The notes under the pieces: generated by a model
Database searches by the model: none
Seen by the model: the letters and a program-made list of their open reading frames with translations, nothing else
Told to the model about the DNA's origin: nothing
Assembly (NCBI RefSeq): GCF_905475345.1
Contig: NC_066595.1
Location: forward strand, 6,960,501 to 7,024,500
DNA: 64,000 bases
Direction of reading: 5' to 3'
From: Vespula vulgaris
Taxonomy: Eukaryota; Arthropoda; Insecta; Hymenoptera; Vespidae
Position numbers and translations under genes: made by a program
Part shown: piece by piece, positions 36,131 through 50,100 of the stretch
Layout: every line of letters begins with the position of its first letter
Position numbering within the stretch: the stretch's first letter is position 1

Positions 36131-39100
36131 TCAGTTTTAGTAGTTTAAGTCAAGTAACATAAGCATATTTCATTGGTTTCTATTATTTTAAAGAGACTGC
36201 TAAATGGAAATTGAAGAACAAAATTATGAATCTGTTATCCGAACAGTTGCTATATATTTGTCTTGTCGATTAATCTCTTTCGTTATATAAATAATCAGCA
36301 TTCATAGTTTTAACATTAAATGACCATGTTTTATATCTGTGTAGATGTAGATATGTTTTGTTTGTTTCACGTAAAAGATGCAGTATAGAGATATTTTCGC
36401 ATTACGATTTGCGACTTACATATATATGATTATAAGTCAAATCTAATGACAAATTAAGAAAGATTATTCTTAAAATAAATAGATGTTCTATTTGAGCAAC
36501 TTTTATGTTTAACTTATAATTTGAATCGTTTCAATTAATTGTTCGATTATTGTCTAAAATATATCACTTGATTATATAAACTGTTTATTGCAATACTTAA
36601 CGTGACGGATAGTTTATATAGTAAATCACAATTTATTATCAACTTATTTTTTCATGTCTTAATATTTTCATTTATTAATAAACGATGGAAATAAGATTAT
36701 ATTTTTCAGAATGAATGAGATTGTATATGTTACAATCTAATTTGCATAGTTTTCAGGATTGTAATAATATCCTTAAATATCGTATACGTGTAACTTATGT
36801 AAGCGAACATTCTCATTGTCACAGGAACCGCTGTCAGATTTAAAGGAAGATTCTAAGCGTTTATATAACTTGTATGATATAATGATCATTTGTTGATGAA
36901 AAAGATATTGATAGAAGAGAAAAAATAAATATAAATGAAGGAACAAATGATTTTTCTGCTTTAAATATATACGTATATCACAGTTTGTTGCTAACAAAAC
37001 GGAAGTACATAAGAATTGTTGGAAAAAAAAGTTAAGTTCTAAACATAGAAGATAATTTCGATCTTTAGAAAGAGGGGAGATAAGAAAAAAAATAATTATA
37101 ATAATTTCCTGTTACTTAGACTCGGTTTTTGTTTTCTTTTTTTTTTTTTCTTTTTTCCTACTTCATTTATCTTAACCGATACACGACGAAGGAAAAAGTT
37201 CCGAGGTAAAATAGAGAGCAATACATCCCGCTTTATCCCCTCTTACCGACGGCTTCTTCAGCAAAGCACAGAGAGAGCTACTTAGGACTCTACAGTGTTC
37301 TGCAGTCAACCTCTGGACATCCACCTGCGAGGACGGAGGTGTACGACCCCATATCCGGTGTAGTGAGACATGACCGGCATTTGAGATTCGTGCACCCGTT
37401 TTTTTCCCTTTTTCTTTTTTTTTTCGTCTCTATCATCTTTTCATTAACAATTGCAATCGAATTCGTTTAATGTTACGTAGAGTTTGGCGATCTTTTTGTT
37501 AAAAAGGGAGTGAGACAATTCGGGGGAACACGCTGTGTTTACTGGATAGACTCTCTCTCTCTTTCTCTCTTTCTATTTTTTTTCAAGGTGAGTAATAACT
37601 TAAAAGTTTTAACAATTGCGTGCTATTATTTATACTTTAAACGTAATTTAATTATTTACTATTTAACGTAACAAACCATTTTCAGTAGATCTTTTATCTA
37701 CGATATTTTCAACAAATGCTTCATAAATACGCATCATTGCAAGTAACATAATTTTTGATAAATTACGATATTTTATTATTACGAGAGATTTACATATTTT
37801 CTAGTTTACGATAAACATCGATATTTAGTTTGTAAATTAAAAAAATATACGGTATATGACAAATGATCTTGAAGGATTCGTTGCGGAGGGTAGTTTACAA
37901 AATATAAAAAATCGAACAACGGAAACAATTTGTCTCGTAAGAAGATAGGAATCGAATATAATAATTTATTCGTGAAACGAGTCATCGAAACGCTTATACC
38001 GTTATTGAACCCGCAAGGATGAGTAAACATAAATAAAACGTACGTGTAAGGTATATGTTCATATTCGATAAGGCACGAGTTTAAAAAAAAATCCTTTTGG
38101 ATGAGACACACATCGTTACCGTTAGAATCTTCCGGATGGACCATTAGAAACATGTTACTAGCTGTTTCTAAGATACATAATTTGAAAAGCTAAATTGTTT
38201 TAAATCAAAATGAATTAGACACTACGATCGATGAAAATTTTAAATTTATAAATGTAAGGAACAAACAAATAGAATTATAATACGAGTACGTAGGGCTACT
38301 AGGTACGACCGTTATGTAAGGCCGTTAGATAGGCCGCAAAGTAGGACTGCTTCAAGTTCATTCGATTCTCATGAGTTGTATCCTTATTTTCTTTTCTTTT
38401 CTTTTCTTTTCTTTTTCGATATAACTCATATGGATCTTTTCGATTTCAAAATCGCCACTTGCGTGCGTAAATAATAAGTGTGTGGAGATAGGAAGAGTGA
38501 AGATGTGCTTATACCAGAAGAAACAGATATGTTTAACGCCGAAACTCTGTGTGTGTTTGTGTGTGCGCGTGAGAGAGAAAGAACGCAAGGAGGTCGTTAA
38601 CGTGGTAACGTTAACCGACCTTGAGCGGGATTCATCGATGATTTCTCGATGGTGTTTGACTTTGATTATAAGAAGAGCCAAATGCAGAAAATAGTTTTTG
38701 GATTGATATACTCGTGTAAGCAATCATGAGAAGTCAATGATATTCAACATTGGAAATAGTAATTAAGCAGTATTATCAAAGAAGATAGATCATTTGAAAT
38801 TTTCATTAAAAAGATACATCAGGATTTGATGTTCAACATTCTGCTTTCACTCCTACCGTATCCACTCTCATATCCACTTGTGAGAATGTGCCTAACGGAC
38901 ATTATTATGGATCCAGCAACCTAGAAACCCAAAAGTGCATATAAGGACACATACCGATAGCAAGTCGGCACTACTAATCATCATTCGAAATCGTGGTTGC
39001 ACACGTGAGAGTGACCCTGCTAACTAACTAACACAAATAGATTCTATATACGATCGGACACATCGATGCGTGCGAGTTGCCGCGAAAGGGAAAAAAGTTT

Positions 39101-39344
39101 CAAGCTCTAGAGAACAAGCACATGCTTGGGTCTCATTGCTTCAGCCCTTTTTTCTTTTCCAGTACCTTTCTTTTCTTTTTGTTTTGTTTTTTTTTTCATT
39201 TTTCTTTATGTTACTCGTGTTTTTCTTTTTATATAAAAATATAAAAAAGTTGTTATTCTTGACCTCTTGCAACCTCGAAATAGCACGCACATATATGCTT
39301 ATTTCATAATTCTTTATTTATACTTTTGTATTATTTCGTTTCAG
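36131..39344. other. Intergenic region with probable 5' UTR exon of the cystine-knot gene
   Basis: After the Nopp140 3' UTR the sequence is AT-rich until about 37.1 kb. A GC-richer block at about 37190-37587 ends in a strong donor (TTCAAG/GTGAGT at 37587/37588) and probably is the 5' UTR exon spliced to the acceptor at 39344. A second, weaker promoter candidate is a TATAAGG box at 38940-38946. A near-perfect inverted repeat (GGTCGTTAACG with CGTTAACCGACC) lies at about 38590-38620. No coding sequence is recognised between these. Confidence 0.5.
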
Positions 39345-41271
39345 ATGTCTAAATATTATTTCGGATTGTTTCTAATTATTATCGCGATGTGTGCCAAAGT
39401 GTACACCGCGAAAAAGTGCGAAGGAAATGGCTTAGGATTGAAGTATGTATGGGGGGATGCATTAACGGATTCGCCGGATTGCATAGGACCTAATAATATG
39501 CAATATCCTACGTAAGTGTTTGAAGATATCTACTTATGAAAAAATATTCCATCGTCTTTAATCATCGATCGAACTTTTATTTACAGAGCCGCGATATCGA
39601 GAAGCTTTAAAAATCTTTGGGCGAATGGTCGAACCGCTAGATCTCACCAACCTCGAACTATCGATCCCGAAATAACGAGGCAAGCTCTTCTTCATAATTA
39701 CAAACTCGCCCAGGGAGATTTCTCGATAACGGGTCATGCACGAAATGGTGAGTCTTAAGTATAATCCGTAACTATTCTACCTTAAAAAAAAAAAAAAAAA
39801 AAAGAAAAAAGAAAAGAAAATATATCGAATCGTTTTAATGAAAAATAAAAGGAAAAAAAATCAGGTACACTTGGACATCACATACAGATTAAAACGAAAA
39901 GCTTCTTTCAAGAAATTTCTTTTATAAATCATCTGGATAAAATTCATTTTCCTGATAAATTTTGCAACGTCCAAGGGAGATGAATTTAACTTGATTCTGA
40001 AATAAAAGAAAAGGTTGATTTGGTCAGAGAGAAACGACCATAAGACCGTCAACCATAAAGATTCAAGGAACGAAGGCGAAATTATTCGTCATTATTTTTT
40101 GCCCCTCTTTGTAATCATAAATAGGTCGATTCTGAGTAATGATTATGACCTAAATCGATCCAAGTCAATCATTCTTAGTTTAGTTATTTAGACAGATAGT
40201 ATTACATGTCATATCGCTGTAAAGTTATCATTCAATGAGAAGGAATCCTTTGGGACGGAAGACGGGTAATAAGGCACCATGTTATCCAGTCAATACAGTT
40301 ATCGTTCGTTGTGCTTATAACGGTATTCGTAGGCGACCCACTCACGTTCCTTTCGAACGTCAAGTTGTGCACGTTCGTCGCTCCGAAGAATTCCGAGGAA
40401 TTCCGAGGAAAGAGCGAAGACGACCCCTCTCGATCATGACGTCGATCATCTTCCGTCTCGATCCCATAGATCTAAGGATCTAGCGTTTTCCTACGTTCCT
40501 TCTGATAGATCTTTTTGTATTTTGACTTATGAATTATCATACTAATTTTTTTTTTTATTTCTTATGGTTTTTAGGACGAGGATTTTCTGCAAAGGAAAGT
40601 TGCGGCTCTCCAAGCAGACTCTGTAAAACAAGGTATAATACCACAGCACCTATGTATGGTGTTAGTTTGACGAGTGGTCAACCAGTGACAATCGTACAAA
40701 AGTTTCCCGATCTTCTTCAGCAAGTCGTATTCGAAGTTTGCGAGTAAGTATTCCATATTTATATCATCGATATTAGAATTTCTTTATCATGTAAAAGAAA
40801 CCGTGTAGCTTGTTGGAATATAAACGAGAGAGTTTCGAATTAAAATTCTCGTCGTTCTGTCAGCGATTCGTTTTATTTCAAATGTAGCACACTAGGCCAG
40901 ATACGTTCTACGATACTTAATGTTCGTAAATAACATACTTTGGCCTACTCTTCAATTATTTTTCGAATACAGGTTGATGTTAAATAAATCCTTTTTATGA
41001 TATAATCGAAAACGAATATCGATCGAGTCTTCCTTTCTCTGATTATATAAAAAGTAAAGATAAAACGAATATATTTTTCAGATCGAAAGAATGCGATGTA
41101 GTCCATGGTGAATGCACGCAAACGTATGTGCCTTACCTGTTTTTGGTGATTCCTTTGGGGCCGGTGACCCTAACCGGTCAGGATTACGTGCTGGTTGAGA
41201 GTGGTTGCGTCTGCAAGCCAAAGAATTTGGCGAGTACAGCATCCGAAGCGCCTGTTGTGCCAAGCTTCTAA
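39345..41271 (+). CDS. Secreted cystine-knot protein, Spaetzle-like
   Basis: Four coding exons (39345-39511, 39587-39747, 40575-40743, 41082-41271) join in phase to 228 residues. The N-terminus is a clear signal peptide (SKYYFGLFLIIIAMCAKVYTA). A pro-region follows, with R-x-x-R sites RTAR (71-74) and RNGR (108-111). The latter stands directly before the C-terminal domain with seven cysteines: ESC, RLC, EVC, KEC, GEC and the final GCVC. The spacing and pattern (P...IVQKFPDLLQQVVFEVC, CTQTYVPYLFLVI, VLVESGCVCKP) resemble the Spaetzle/neurotrophin-like cystine knot that activates Toll receptors. The usual SCC-x-C end is SGCVC here and an extra cysteine sits at the front. Other cystine-knot cytokines (Trunk, IL-17-like) are less likely alternatives. 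Assignment to a particular Spaetzle paralogue is not possible by eye. Confidence 0.62.
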
Positions 41272-44101
41272 GAAGCATCTCTAATTCAGATATGAAACGT
41301 TGATGGTGATGTCCAATAATTTCTTCGATGAAGTTCTCTAAAATTAAAGGGAGAGACACGAAGAAGGATGAGACATGAGGAGATATAATACAAATATTGT
41401 GGCGACGTAAATGAAAATTTAAAGGACCGACTCGTCGATCGAAATGGTGAACACTTTCTGGCGATCGTCGAAATTACAGAAAAATGTGTTTGATGGAAAA
41501 CAAAAAATATGTACGCAATACGCATACTGTACAAAGAACTTCAAATTTAACGTAATTAATTAATATTAACAAAATGTTTAACTTGTAAGAAAATACGATT
41601 AATCTATGTAAAACTATTACAAAATTATCACGAGACTTTCATGTTTCTTGATAAGGCTATACAAATCGTTTCTTCGCTCCTATTATTTATATATACTGTA
41701 ATAAGAAAAAAAGATTATTTTTATCGTATTAATGTGTCTTGGAAAAAAAAATGTCACATTATTTTTCCAAGTCATATAGAAGAGTAGTTGGAGAGTAAAG
41801 CAATGATATTGCGGTAGTTTAAAAAAGTAAATCGGAGCAAGCGACGAGGTCCGCGGAATCTGGTCTCGGAATTCACAATCCAGTTCACTAGACTCGCCTC
41901 GAGCCGGTTTTAAGCAGGTGTATCGCAGAATTCAACGATCTCGTACAATCGAAGTATTCTTGATGGAAAACGGGGAGTAATTCCAAGCGAATCTTTCACA
42001 TTAATTTGTTTCTAATAATCGTTACAATCTAAGCGATTAATTTTGATATATTCATGTTTGGAATGCATATTTCAAATCAAGTTTAAAAAAAGAGATCATG
42101 TTGCATCGATAAGACTTTCATTGGTCGATAAAGAACACGTAGCCAAGTAATCTTATCGATAGTGTAAAGAACCACTTTCGAATCTTGTCCTTCCGGAGGA
42201 AAAGTAACAAGTAAAATAAAGGACAGGGTCAAAGGCAATGAACTTGACTCATAGTATTACTAAACCAATGCTTCAGTCGTTTTTTAAGGTTAAGGTCAGC
42301 GAAAGTTGCGTATGTCGTTTCGAACTTGGTCGATAAAGAAGAGCACTCTCCAAAGGAATGAAAAATTGTTCTTAAATGTCTACAATTTAATATGATAATT
42401 TTTTCAAACTCGGGACTACGTTGTACTACTTTCGATACATCGAATATACTCTTGACCTTGTTTACGTCTTCGAAAGAGAACGATGGCAAGCTGTACCGAT
42501 GAACGGGATGGACGAACGCTGACCGAATCGACTTTACTGTAAATTCCGATGAGTGTAATGTACCGTTACAGCTTTGCGGAACCCTTCACCTCGATTCGCG
42601 TTTCTTACATTTTTATTTTTCTTAATTGATAGTTTAGCTTTATGTGATTGCACTATTCTCAACACCTGTTAACACGATTTTAAATTCATTCATATTCTTA
42701 CTAAAAAGTACATACCTATTTCTTTCCTTATCCATCTTTTATTCTATTTATTAGAGAATGAATGGTTGACGAATATATAATTGTAATAATTAATAATTGA
42801 TATTGAAGAATCATCTGCGTTGTCGAACGATTTTTGAGATTAAGTTTCGTTAATAATTTCTTACTTCTTCAACGCTATGTTCCTGTTTAAATACGTTTAA
42901 AAAATACGTTGAGAGATCGTTGATAATCGACTAACTTCATTGCTATCTGTAAGAAAGTGAAGAACAAAAAAACTATCGATATATTTGCTACTCTTTCTAT
43001 CGATAATTATTGAATGCATGCGTGTATGTACTTTTATTTATTATTAGGTTATCGTTCTTCATATGTATAATATATAACATATATCCATCAATATCGTTTT
43101 CCTTTTTATTGTCTTTAAGAGTTATTTGTAAAATTAAATTTTATCTAAGGAACTTTCCTTCGGAAACTTGATTTTGTTCACTCATACTATCGATATTCGA
43201 TAGATAACATTCTTTTCAAATTCAATAATGGAAGTATTATTAAATTAATTAATAAATACAGCAATCGTTCAATGTACTCGAGCTATTTTATATTTAATTT
43301 TTATTCTGATTAATTATCCTTGACGAGAAAATGGTTGACTCAACTGAATCCTGATTGGTCAATTCTGAAATTTACTTTAACAATGTACAATAGTATTGTC
43401 CAATGAGAATTTTGTAAAATCTACATCATAATTTTTCTATTTAAAAATTAATTTTGTTTACTATATTTATAAAATAATTTTTTTATTAATAATAAATGTT
43501 AAAACAAAACCGATCACATAAAACGACTATCGACTTGTCGAAGAAAAGAAAACTGCGGAATTTTAGGTTGGTAATATTGTTGATGTAGCATGACTTTGGT
43601 AATTTTCGCCATTTTAAAATCTTTGAATAAACAAATCGAAAATTAATTTCGAATATATAAGCTATATTGATCTAAAATGCTTAGAAAAGAAAATGTTTGC
43701 GATAGAAAACAAAAAAGAAATAAAAAAAAATAGAAATGCGAGATTATATGGTGAAATTTCTTTGCAATTTCACGATTTTCTTTGCATCGAAATACAAAGG
43801 ATTTTGATGATATATTCCCCTTCTCAATGATTCATATTCGAAGAAATAGTAGCAGCAGCCATGTTGGCCGATTGATCCACTATTCGCGTCTCTACATAAT
43901 TTGTTAGAACTTTATGTTCGTGTGCAAAATTTGTGAGATTTGTAAGCGTATAATAGAAATTACATATTGCGAGGAAGATTTTCGTATTTCTACGGTGTTT
44001 ATTCGTCGATAAATAAAAAGAAAAGAATCAGTTTTGGCACTTAGCCGACTGAAAACTACGTTCTCTTCACGGAACTTTTTCAACATCCACACCTTGCCAA
44101 G
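41272..44101. other. Intergenic region, cystine-knot gene 3' side and SRRM1 5' flank
   Basis: No recognisable coding sequence lies in these 2.8 kb. GC content rises in short patches at about 41830-41950 and 42470-42600. A GCCATGTTG motif (YY1/Pho-type) at 43858-43866 lies about 240 bp upstream of the SRRM1 start, in a likely promoter region. The minus-strand open frame at 42229-42489 has no family resemblance. Confidence 0.45.
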
Positions 44102-47100
44102 ATGATGTATACGGTAAGATAACTAAAATATATTTAGATTGTATGACATAGATCTATTTATCTCTGACCTTGCAAACTAGTAATAAGATTATAAATCTTA
44201 ACAAATATTTCAACTGTGAGTACAGGGGACAACTGCTTCGCAGGATACCAGATTCAGCGATAAGGAGAAGAAACTTCTCAAGCAAATGAAATTTGGCGAC
44301 TCTCTGACTCAAAAGGTAATTACGATCGTAATATTGCCTGTATTTGTTGCCTATAATAGATATAACAGTTTATATAATATTTCTTCATATTTAGGTCGAT
44401 ATGAGTAAGGTAAAGCTAGATGTAATAAAACCATGGATAACAACGAAGATTACACAGATTCTAGGCATGGAAGATGATGTTGTGGTAGAATTTGTGTATA
44501 ATCAATTGGAAGAAAAGGTAAGATATTTATCATATCACTTTGGATAGATCCAGCGATATAGCTAATTTAGGTTTAGTATCGTTTTATCGAATGAATTATA
44601 AAATGCGTTCACTTGGCTTTTTCCCCTCATCATAGGATATCGATAAATACACATTATTTCAGCACTATGTTTGGTATAAGTTACAGACATTCAGATCCAA
44701 AATCTGCACGAGTTGTTGACTTTGGATTCGTAAAGCAACAAGGCAGAAAAGATAGTATTTATCGTACTTGCCTGTTTGCTTTTTAATTTGGTTAAATGTC
44801 ACTGTTCCTGAGTATCCTGATTTTTGTGAACCCAAGTATCTCCTCCAAGCATATTCATTTTCAACAAAAGAAAACTGATGTAGCTGATCTTGTCAAATTG
44901 AATGTGTGAACGTAATGTCTTATCGCATATGTTTGAATTCCCCGTTAGTATAAGTAGAGACCGTTGGTGGGGCTCAACCCTTTTGTCCAAATGGCATTCG
45001 GATGTGCTCCTCCCTACATCCGTATGGCCGCCTTTGTATCAGCCGTCGACCATAGCGTCAACCGTTGGCAGCTGCTATATCAACATCAGCTTAGAACAAC
45101 TGCTGAATCTTCAGCATCTTGGCTGTAGCTGCATCGTCATTACAACGAGGGAAACGACTTCGCATCGATACTTTCACCGCATCATGCTGATCCTGCCGAT
45201 CCTGTTTATCTCGTCCTACTTTGGAGCTCTTCGTGTTTCATCACTTGGCGTAGTAGCTGATGCAGCCACGAGTATTGTCTTCGTGATAGCTGCCACTTCG
45301 ATAGAAGTGGTTGGATATCGAGTTGCTGTTACGAGAGCTGTACCCAGCTTTCATCTGGGTTTGAGCGTCGGCAACATTCCAGAGGCTTTCTCCATGGGAA
45401 CATCGTCTTTTCATCTTCCGACCCCTGTCAACTGCAGACATCCATCAACATCGAGATCTACCGGGAGCTACGCGTAGCTGCAGTACACAGCCGACATTGT
45501 ATGCTGGAAATCATCTTCATCGGGCATTATCCATGTTGCATAAGCATGGATTTTTATCGGAGCCGATTCTACTTGCTGCTTGCAGAAAAACATCGATCAT
45601 CGTCTGGAATTACCAGGGAATAGAAAAATCTTTCCAGTCCACGCTGGAGGTATCTCTACAATGGTTTGACAGTCTTTGTCAATGGAACAGGTTGGTGAAA
45701 TGGTAATCCTTTTATTCTGCATTAATTTTTTGACTTTCCTATTTCAGCATTTTCAATATAGCATTCAGTGAAATGGCGAAGAACTTAAAGGTATCTGTAT
45801 GCTTGAGATATTTCTGCATTTATCGATAAACTAGATATTTTTCTTAGCAAGTGCTGCCTCTTGCTGTAGGTAATTTTATATGCGGTCTATGATGCGATGG
45901 GTAAGATATATCACTAATATGGAGATAAATCTGCTTTTTCGAGGGGGAAAAGCAGTTAGTTATAAATTAGGGATAATGATTTTGTATTTTTTTATACAAT
46001 GCTCGCATAAAGGTATACATACGAGTACAATTTTTTTTTACTTACGTCTAGAATTTGAACAAGCTAAAATTGAGATTTCGTAAATTGATAAATTTTTATG
46101 CTATGTATTTTACAGTTTCCTGACCCCCGAAAAATGCAGATCAACCTCACGGGTTTCTTGAACGGAAGGAATGCTCGATCTTTCATGGGTGAATTGTGGG
46201 ACCTTTTGGTCTCTGCTCAAGAAAGTGTTACGGGCATTCCAGAGGCTTTCTTACAGCAAAAGAAAGATCAGATTAAAAAACGCTTGGTAATTACATCATT
46301 CTTTCTCTAAATTTCGAATGTAAAGTAAATATATTCACGTTCATTTGTATCTCTTTCTTTTTCTTTCTTTTTTTTTTTTCATTTTGCAAGGCATACTATA
46401 TTAATTTATCCACTTGTCTTGTCATGAATTGCTGTCAGAAGTTGAAACAATTGAAAAGCTAAATAACATGTACTAAGAAGTTAGGTTGATTGGTTCAAAA
46501 ACTTATAATATTAAATATATTGTATAATAATAAGTAAACGTTATAAGATTAGAATAATATATATATATCAAAATACATCAAAATATTGTAATATATTACT
46601 TAGGAAGAACAAGAAAAACTTCAAGCATCTTTAGCAGAAAAGGAAAAAGAGAAGGAACGAGAAAAAGAAAAGGATGAGACAGACAAGATAAAAAAAGAAG
46701 AGAAGGAACGTGCTTCATCGAAAGAGCACAGAAGAGATAGAAGTAGAGATCGTGATAGGGACAGGTACATTTTCTTTCATTCGTCCGATAATAATTCGTA
46801 TAACGCATACTTCGCGTTTCATATATTAATAATTACATCAATATCGTTCATATAGAAGTAAAAGAAGTAGATCGAGAGATCGACACAGAGATCGTGATAG
46901 ATCTAGCCGAAAAAGGAGATCTACTTCGAGATCGCCCAGCAAGAATTCTCTTAAAGATAACGGAAAAGATATGTCAGATATTAAAGTCGAACGTGAAGAT
47001 TCTCCACAACCTGAAAATGCAATACCGTTAATGCCAGTTAAAACTAAACCGTAAGTATCTTGATATATTTTTTCTCTCTTTTTTTTTTTTTCTTTCAATC

Positions 47101-50100
47101 AAATGTATGTGTATTAACACATTTATATCGTATTAGGGAAGCAGCCGTTGCAATATCCAGATTACAAGCAAAATTAATGAGCATCGCCGATGGTAAAAAG
47201 AAAAACAATCGTACACCATCGCCCGAGTCATTGGATAAAACAACGAAGAAATCTAGATCAAGATCTAAGTCACCAGCTACGCGTTCGAAGAAATCTAGAT
47301 CTAAATCACCTAGTCGAGATTCGAAGTCACGTAGATCACGTTCGCCTGCATCGAAGTTAAGACGATCCCGCTCAAAATCAAGATCTAGAAGATCTCGATC
47401 CCGATCTCGATCAAAGTCAAGAAGATCCAAGTCACGTTCGCAAGAGCGTTTAAAGTCGAGAAGATCGAAATCAAAGAATTCTAGATCGCGCAGTAGATCA
47501 CATTCTAGATCGAAGAAATCTAGATCAAAAAGCGACGACCGAAGTAAATCTCGAAAATCACGATCCGTGTCGAGCGATTCGAGATCTACGAAATCTCGTT
47601 CAAAATCATCCGACAAAAGAAAGGACAATCTTGATTCTAATCGAAAACGAGATAATAGTACTAGCAGTAGTTCTGGAACGGAAGGTGACAAGGGTGCGAA
47701 GGATAAAAATGATTTTGAAATAAGAAAAAAGAAAGATGGCGTGCAAGCTAAACGATCTTACAGAAAAACGAATAAAGATGACAGTGGTAGCGACAGCGAT
47801 TCAAGTCGTGAGAGAAAATCAGCACCAAAGAGAAGAAGTCCGACGCCACGTAAGGAGAGAGGCCGTTCCAAGGAGAGAGATAGATCCCGCGATAGATCGC
47901 GAGACCGATCGCGTGATAGATCGCGAGATAGATCACGGGATAGAACAAGAAGGTAAGGAAATAGATCTTTTAATTGGATGTTACGCGGAATGTTACACTT
48001 GATATACGTTTCAGAAATTAATCAGGTTTATTTCTGTGCGTTTCAGGAGATCATCTTTGGATAGAGAACGTGATCGACGAAGAGAACGAGAACGAGAAAG
48101 AGAGAGAGAAAGATTGGACAGATACAGTGGTAGTCGTAACATGCGGCCACCGTCTGTGCGTAGAGCACCTAGTAGGCGAAGGTACGTTTGAATTGTAAAT
48201 GTTGAAAGAAAAAAAAGAAAGAAAGAAAGAGGAGGAGGAGGAGTCGTTTTAAGGAAAAACGTATAATCTCTTTCAGAAGTCCGCCACGCAGAAGCCCGGC
48301 TAGATATCGTCGAAGATCTCCAAGTCCTGGAGATAGGCGTAGAAGAAGATCTTTGGATCGTAGGAGGAGATCATCGGAGAGGCGCGATAGACGACGATCG
48401 CCCGATCGGCGTGATAGTAGACGTCGTTCGCCCGATGGGAGGGATAGATCACACAGGTATGATAGATCGTCCTCTCGCGACAGATCGAGTAGACGAGAAC
48501 GGTCCAGAGATAGAAGGGATAAGGATCGTAGATCGAGATCTAGGGATCAGCGATCATCGGTGGATCGTGTGAGAGACGGGAAACGATCTCCCGATCGTTC
48601 GAAGGACGGCAAGGATAAAACGAGGGACAAGAAGGTCGATGAAAAAGTTAAAAGATCGACCGACACGGGATCGCGAAAAGAATTGCGAAACGGAAGGTCT
48701 AAGTCGAGTAGCTCGGAAAGTAGCGAGAGTAGTACCTCTAGCAATGAGGATGAAACAGTTAGGTGAGTATGATGTCGTTCTTTCCTATCTCTTTCTTTTC
48801 AGAAGCTATGGTTATCCAGTTATATGAGTATTTTTTCATTCGCGTTTTATCAATACTCTTAATCTTTTCTTTTTTGATTAACGTGTACACACGTATGCTT
48901 GCAGAAAGTCTGCCGAAAGAAAATCTCAAGAGAAGCACGAGCGAGAACAATTGGACGAGAATAAGAGAAAAGAAAAGGAGAAGATTCTTAAGGAAGAACC
49001 TATGAAGCGGCCTGAGAAAGACGTGAAAAAGACCGAGTCAATCTCTATCAAAAAGGCTGAACCGAGTGTTTCGCCAAAGAAACAACAGATAACTGCACTT
49101 CCTGTCACCAGACATAGGGTAATTACAAATCTTTTTTCTTTTCTTCCTTATTTGCTCTTTATTTTCATAAACGCTCTAATCTTCGTACGAACAAATGCTT
49201 TTAATTTTCAGTTCTCTAAGAGTTTGTCCCGTACGCCTTCACCGTTTAAGAAGACAGAAGACATTATCGCAGCTGCTAAGTTGAAACAACCTTCGAAGTA
49301 TGTACACAGACACACACACACACACACATATCTTTATTGTATATACTTGCATAATGACACAATATTCTAATTGTAGAGAAGATTCTAAGACAGAATCACC
49401 AAAAATAAGCGAAGCAAGTCTAGCATCTGGGGACGCTTTTCTGTTAAAAAAAGATGACAGAACAACTAAATCTGGTAAACCTATATCGGAAGAGAAGAGA
49501 AGTGGTCAAAAGTCTATTGAAACGATAACACCTAAGAAACCACTTGATTCCATAAAACGAGTAAAAAGAGATAAACGAGATGGATCTACAGACTCCGATG
49601 ATAGTGATACCGAAGGTAAGAATAAATCGAATTTCATTTTACAAGAGAATCTTGTCATTTTATTATCAATTATATAAATGAATTTGTAGGGAAAAAGAAG
49701 GTAAAGAAGATAGAAAGATCTAGGAAATCTAGAAAAGTTTCTTCGGACGAAGACAAATCTGATAAAAGTAAAGCAGGTTCCAGTTCAGAATCTGAAGACG
49801 ATAGGAAACATTTGGACAAAAGTAAAAAGAGAGACTTAAGTCGAGGAGGTAAGATCCAGATCAATATTTATTTTCGAATGGATGATATATATCGTTAGGA
49901 CAATATACTTATACGAATGTTTGATTAGATTCAATAGACGATCGAAGTAAGGATAGAAAGGACAATAGAAAACGTGAAATAGTTGAAAGTGAATCACGAA
50001 AACGTAACACGAAAAAGGAAATAGAGGAGGAAATAAAAAAGGTGAAGAGATCTAGAAAAGATTCTTCCTCTGGAGAAGAAGATACAAAATCAAAAAGAAC

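Noticed and set aside
38591..38620. Near-perfect inverted repeat GGTCGTTAACG / CGTTAACCGACC
   Set aside because: One-base bulge and short arms; noted within the intergenic entry but too weak for a separate claim.
42229..42489. 86-codon minus-strand frame between the ligand gene and SRRM1
   Set aside because: No recognisable family, no supporting splice structure; left as unannotated non-coding DNA.
47095..47691. 198-codon minus-strand open frame antisense to SRRM1
   Set aside because: It consists of leucine/aspartate/arginine alternations that mirror the RS-rich codons on the other strand; it is a shadow of the repeat.
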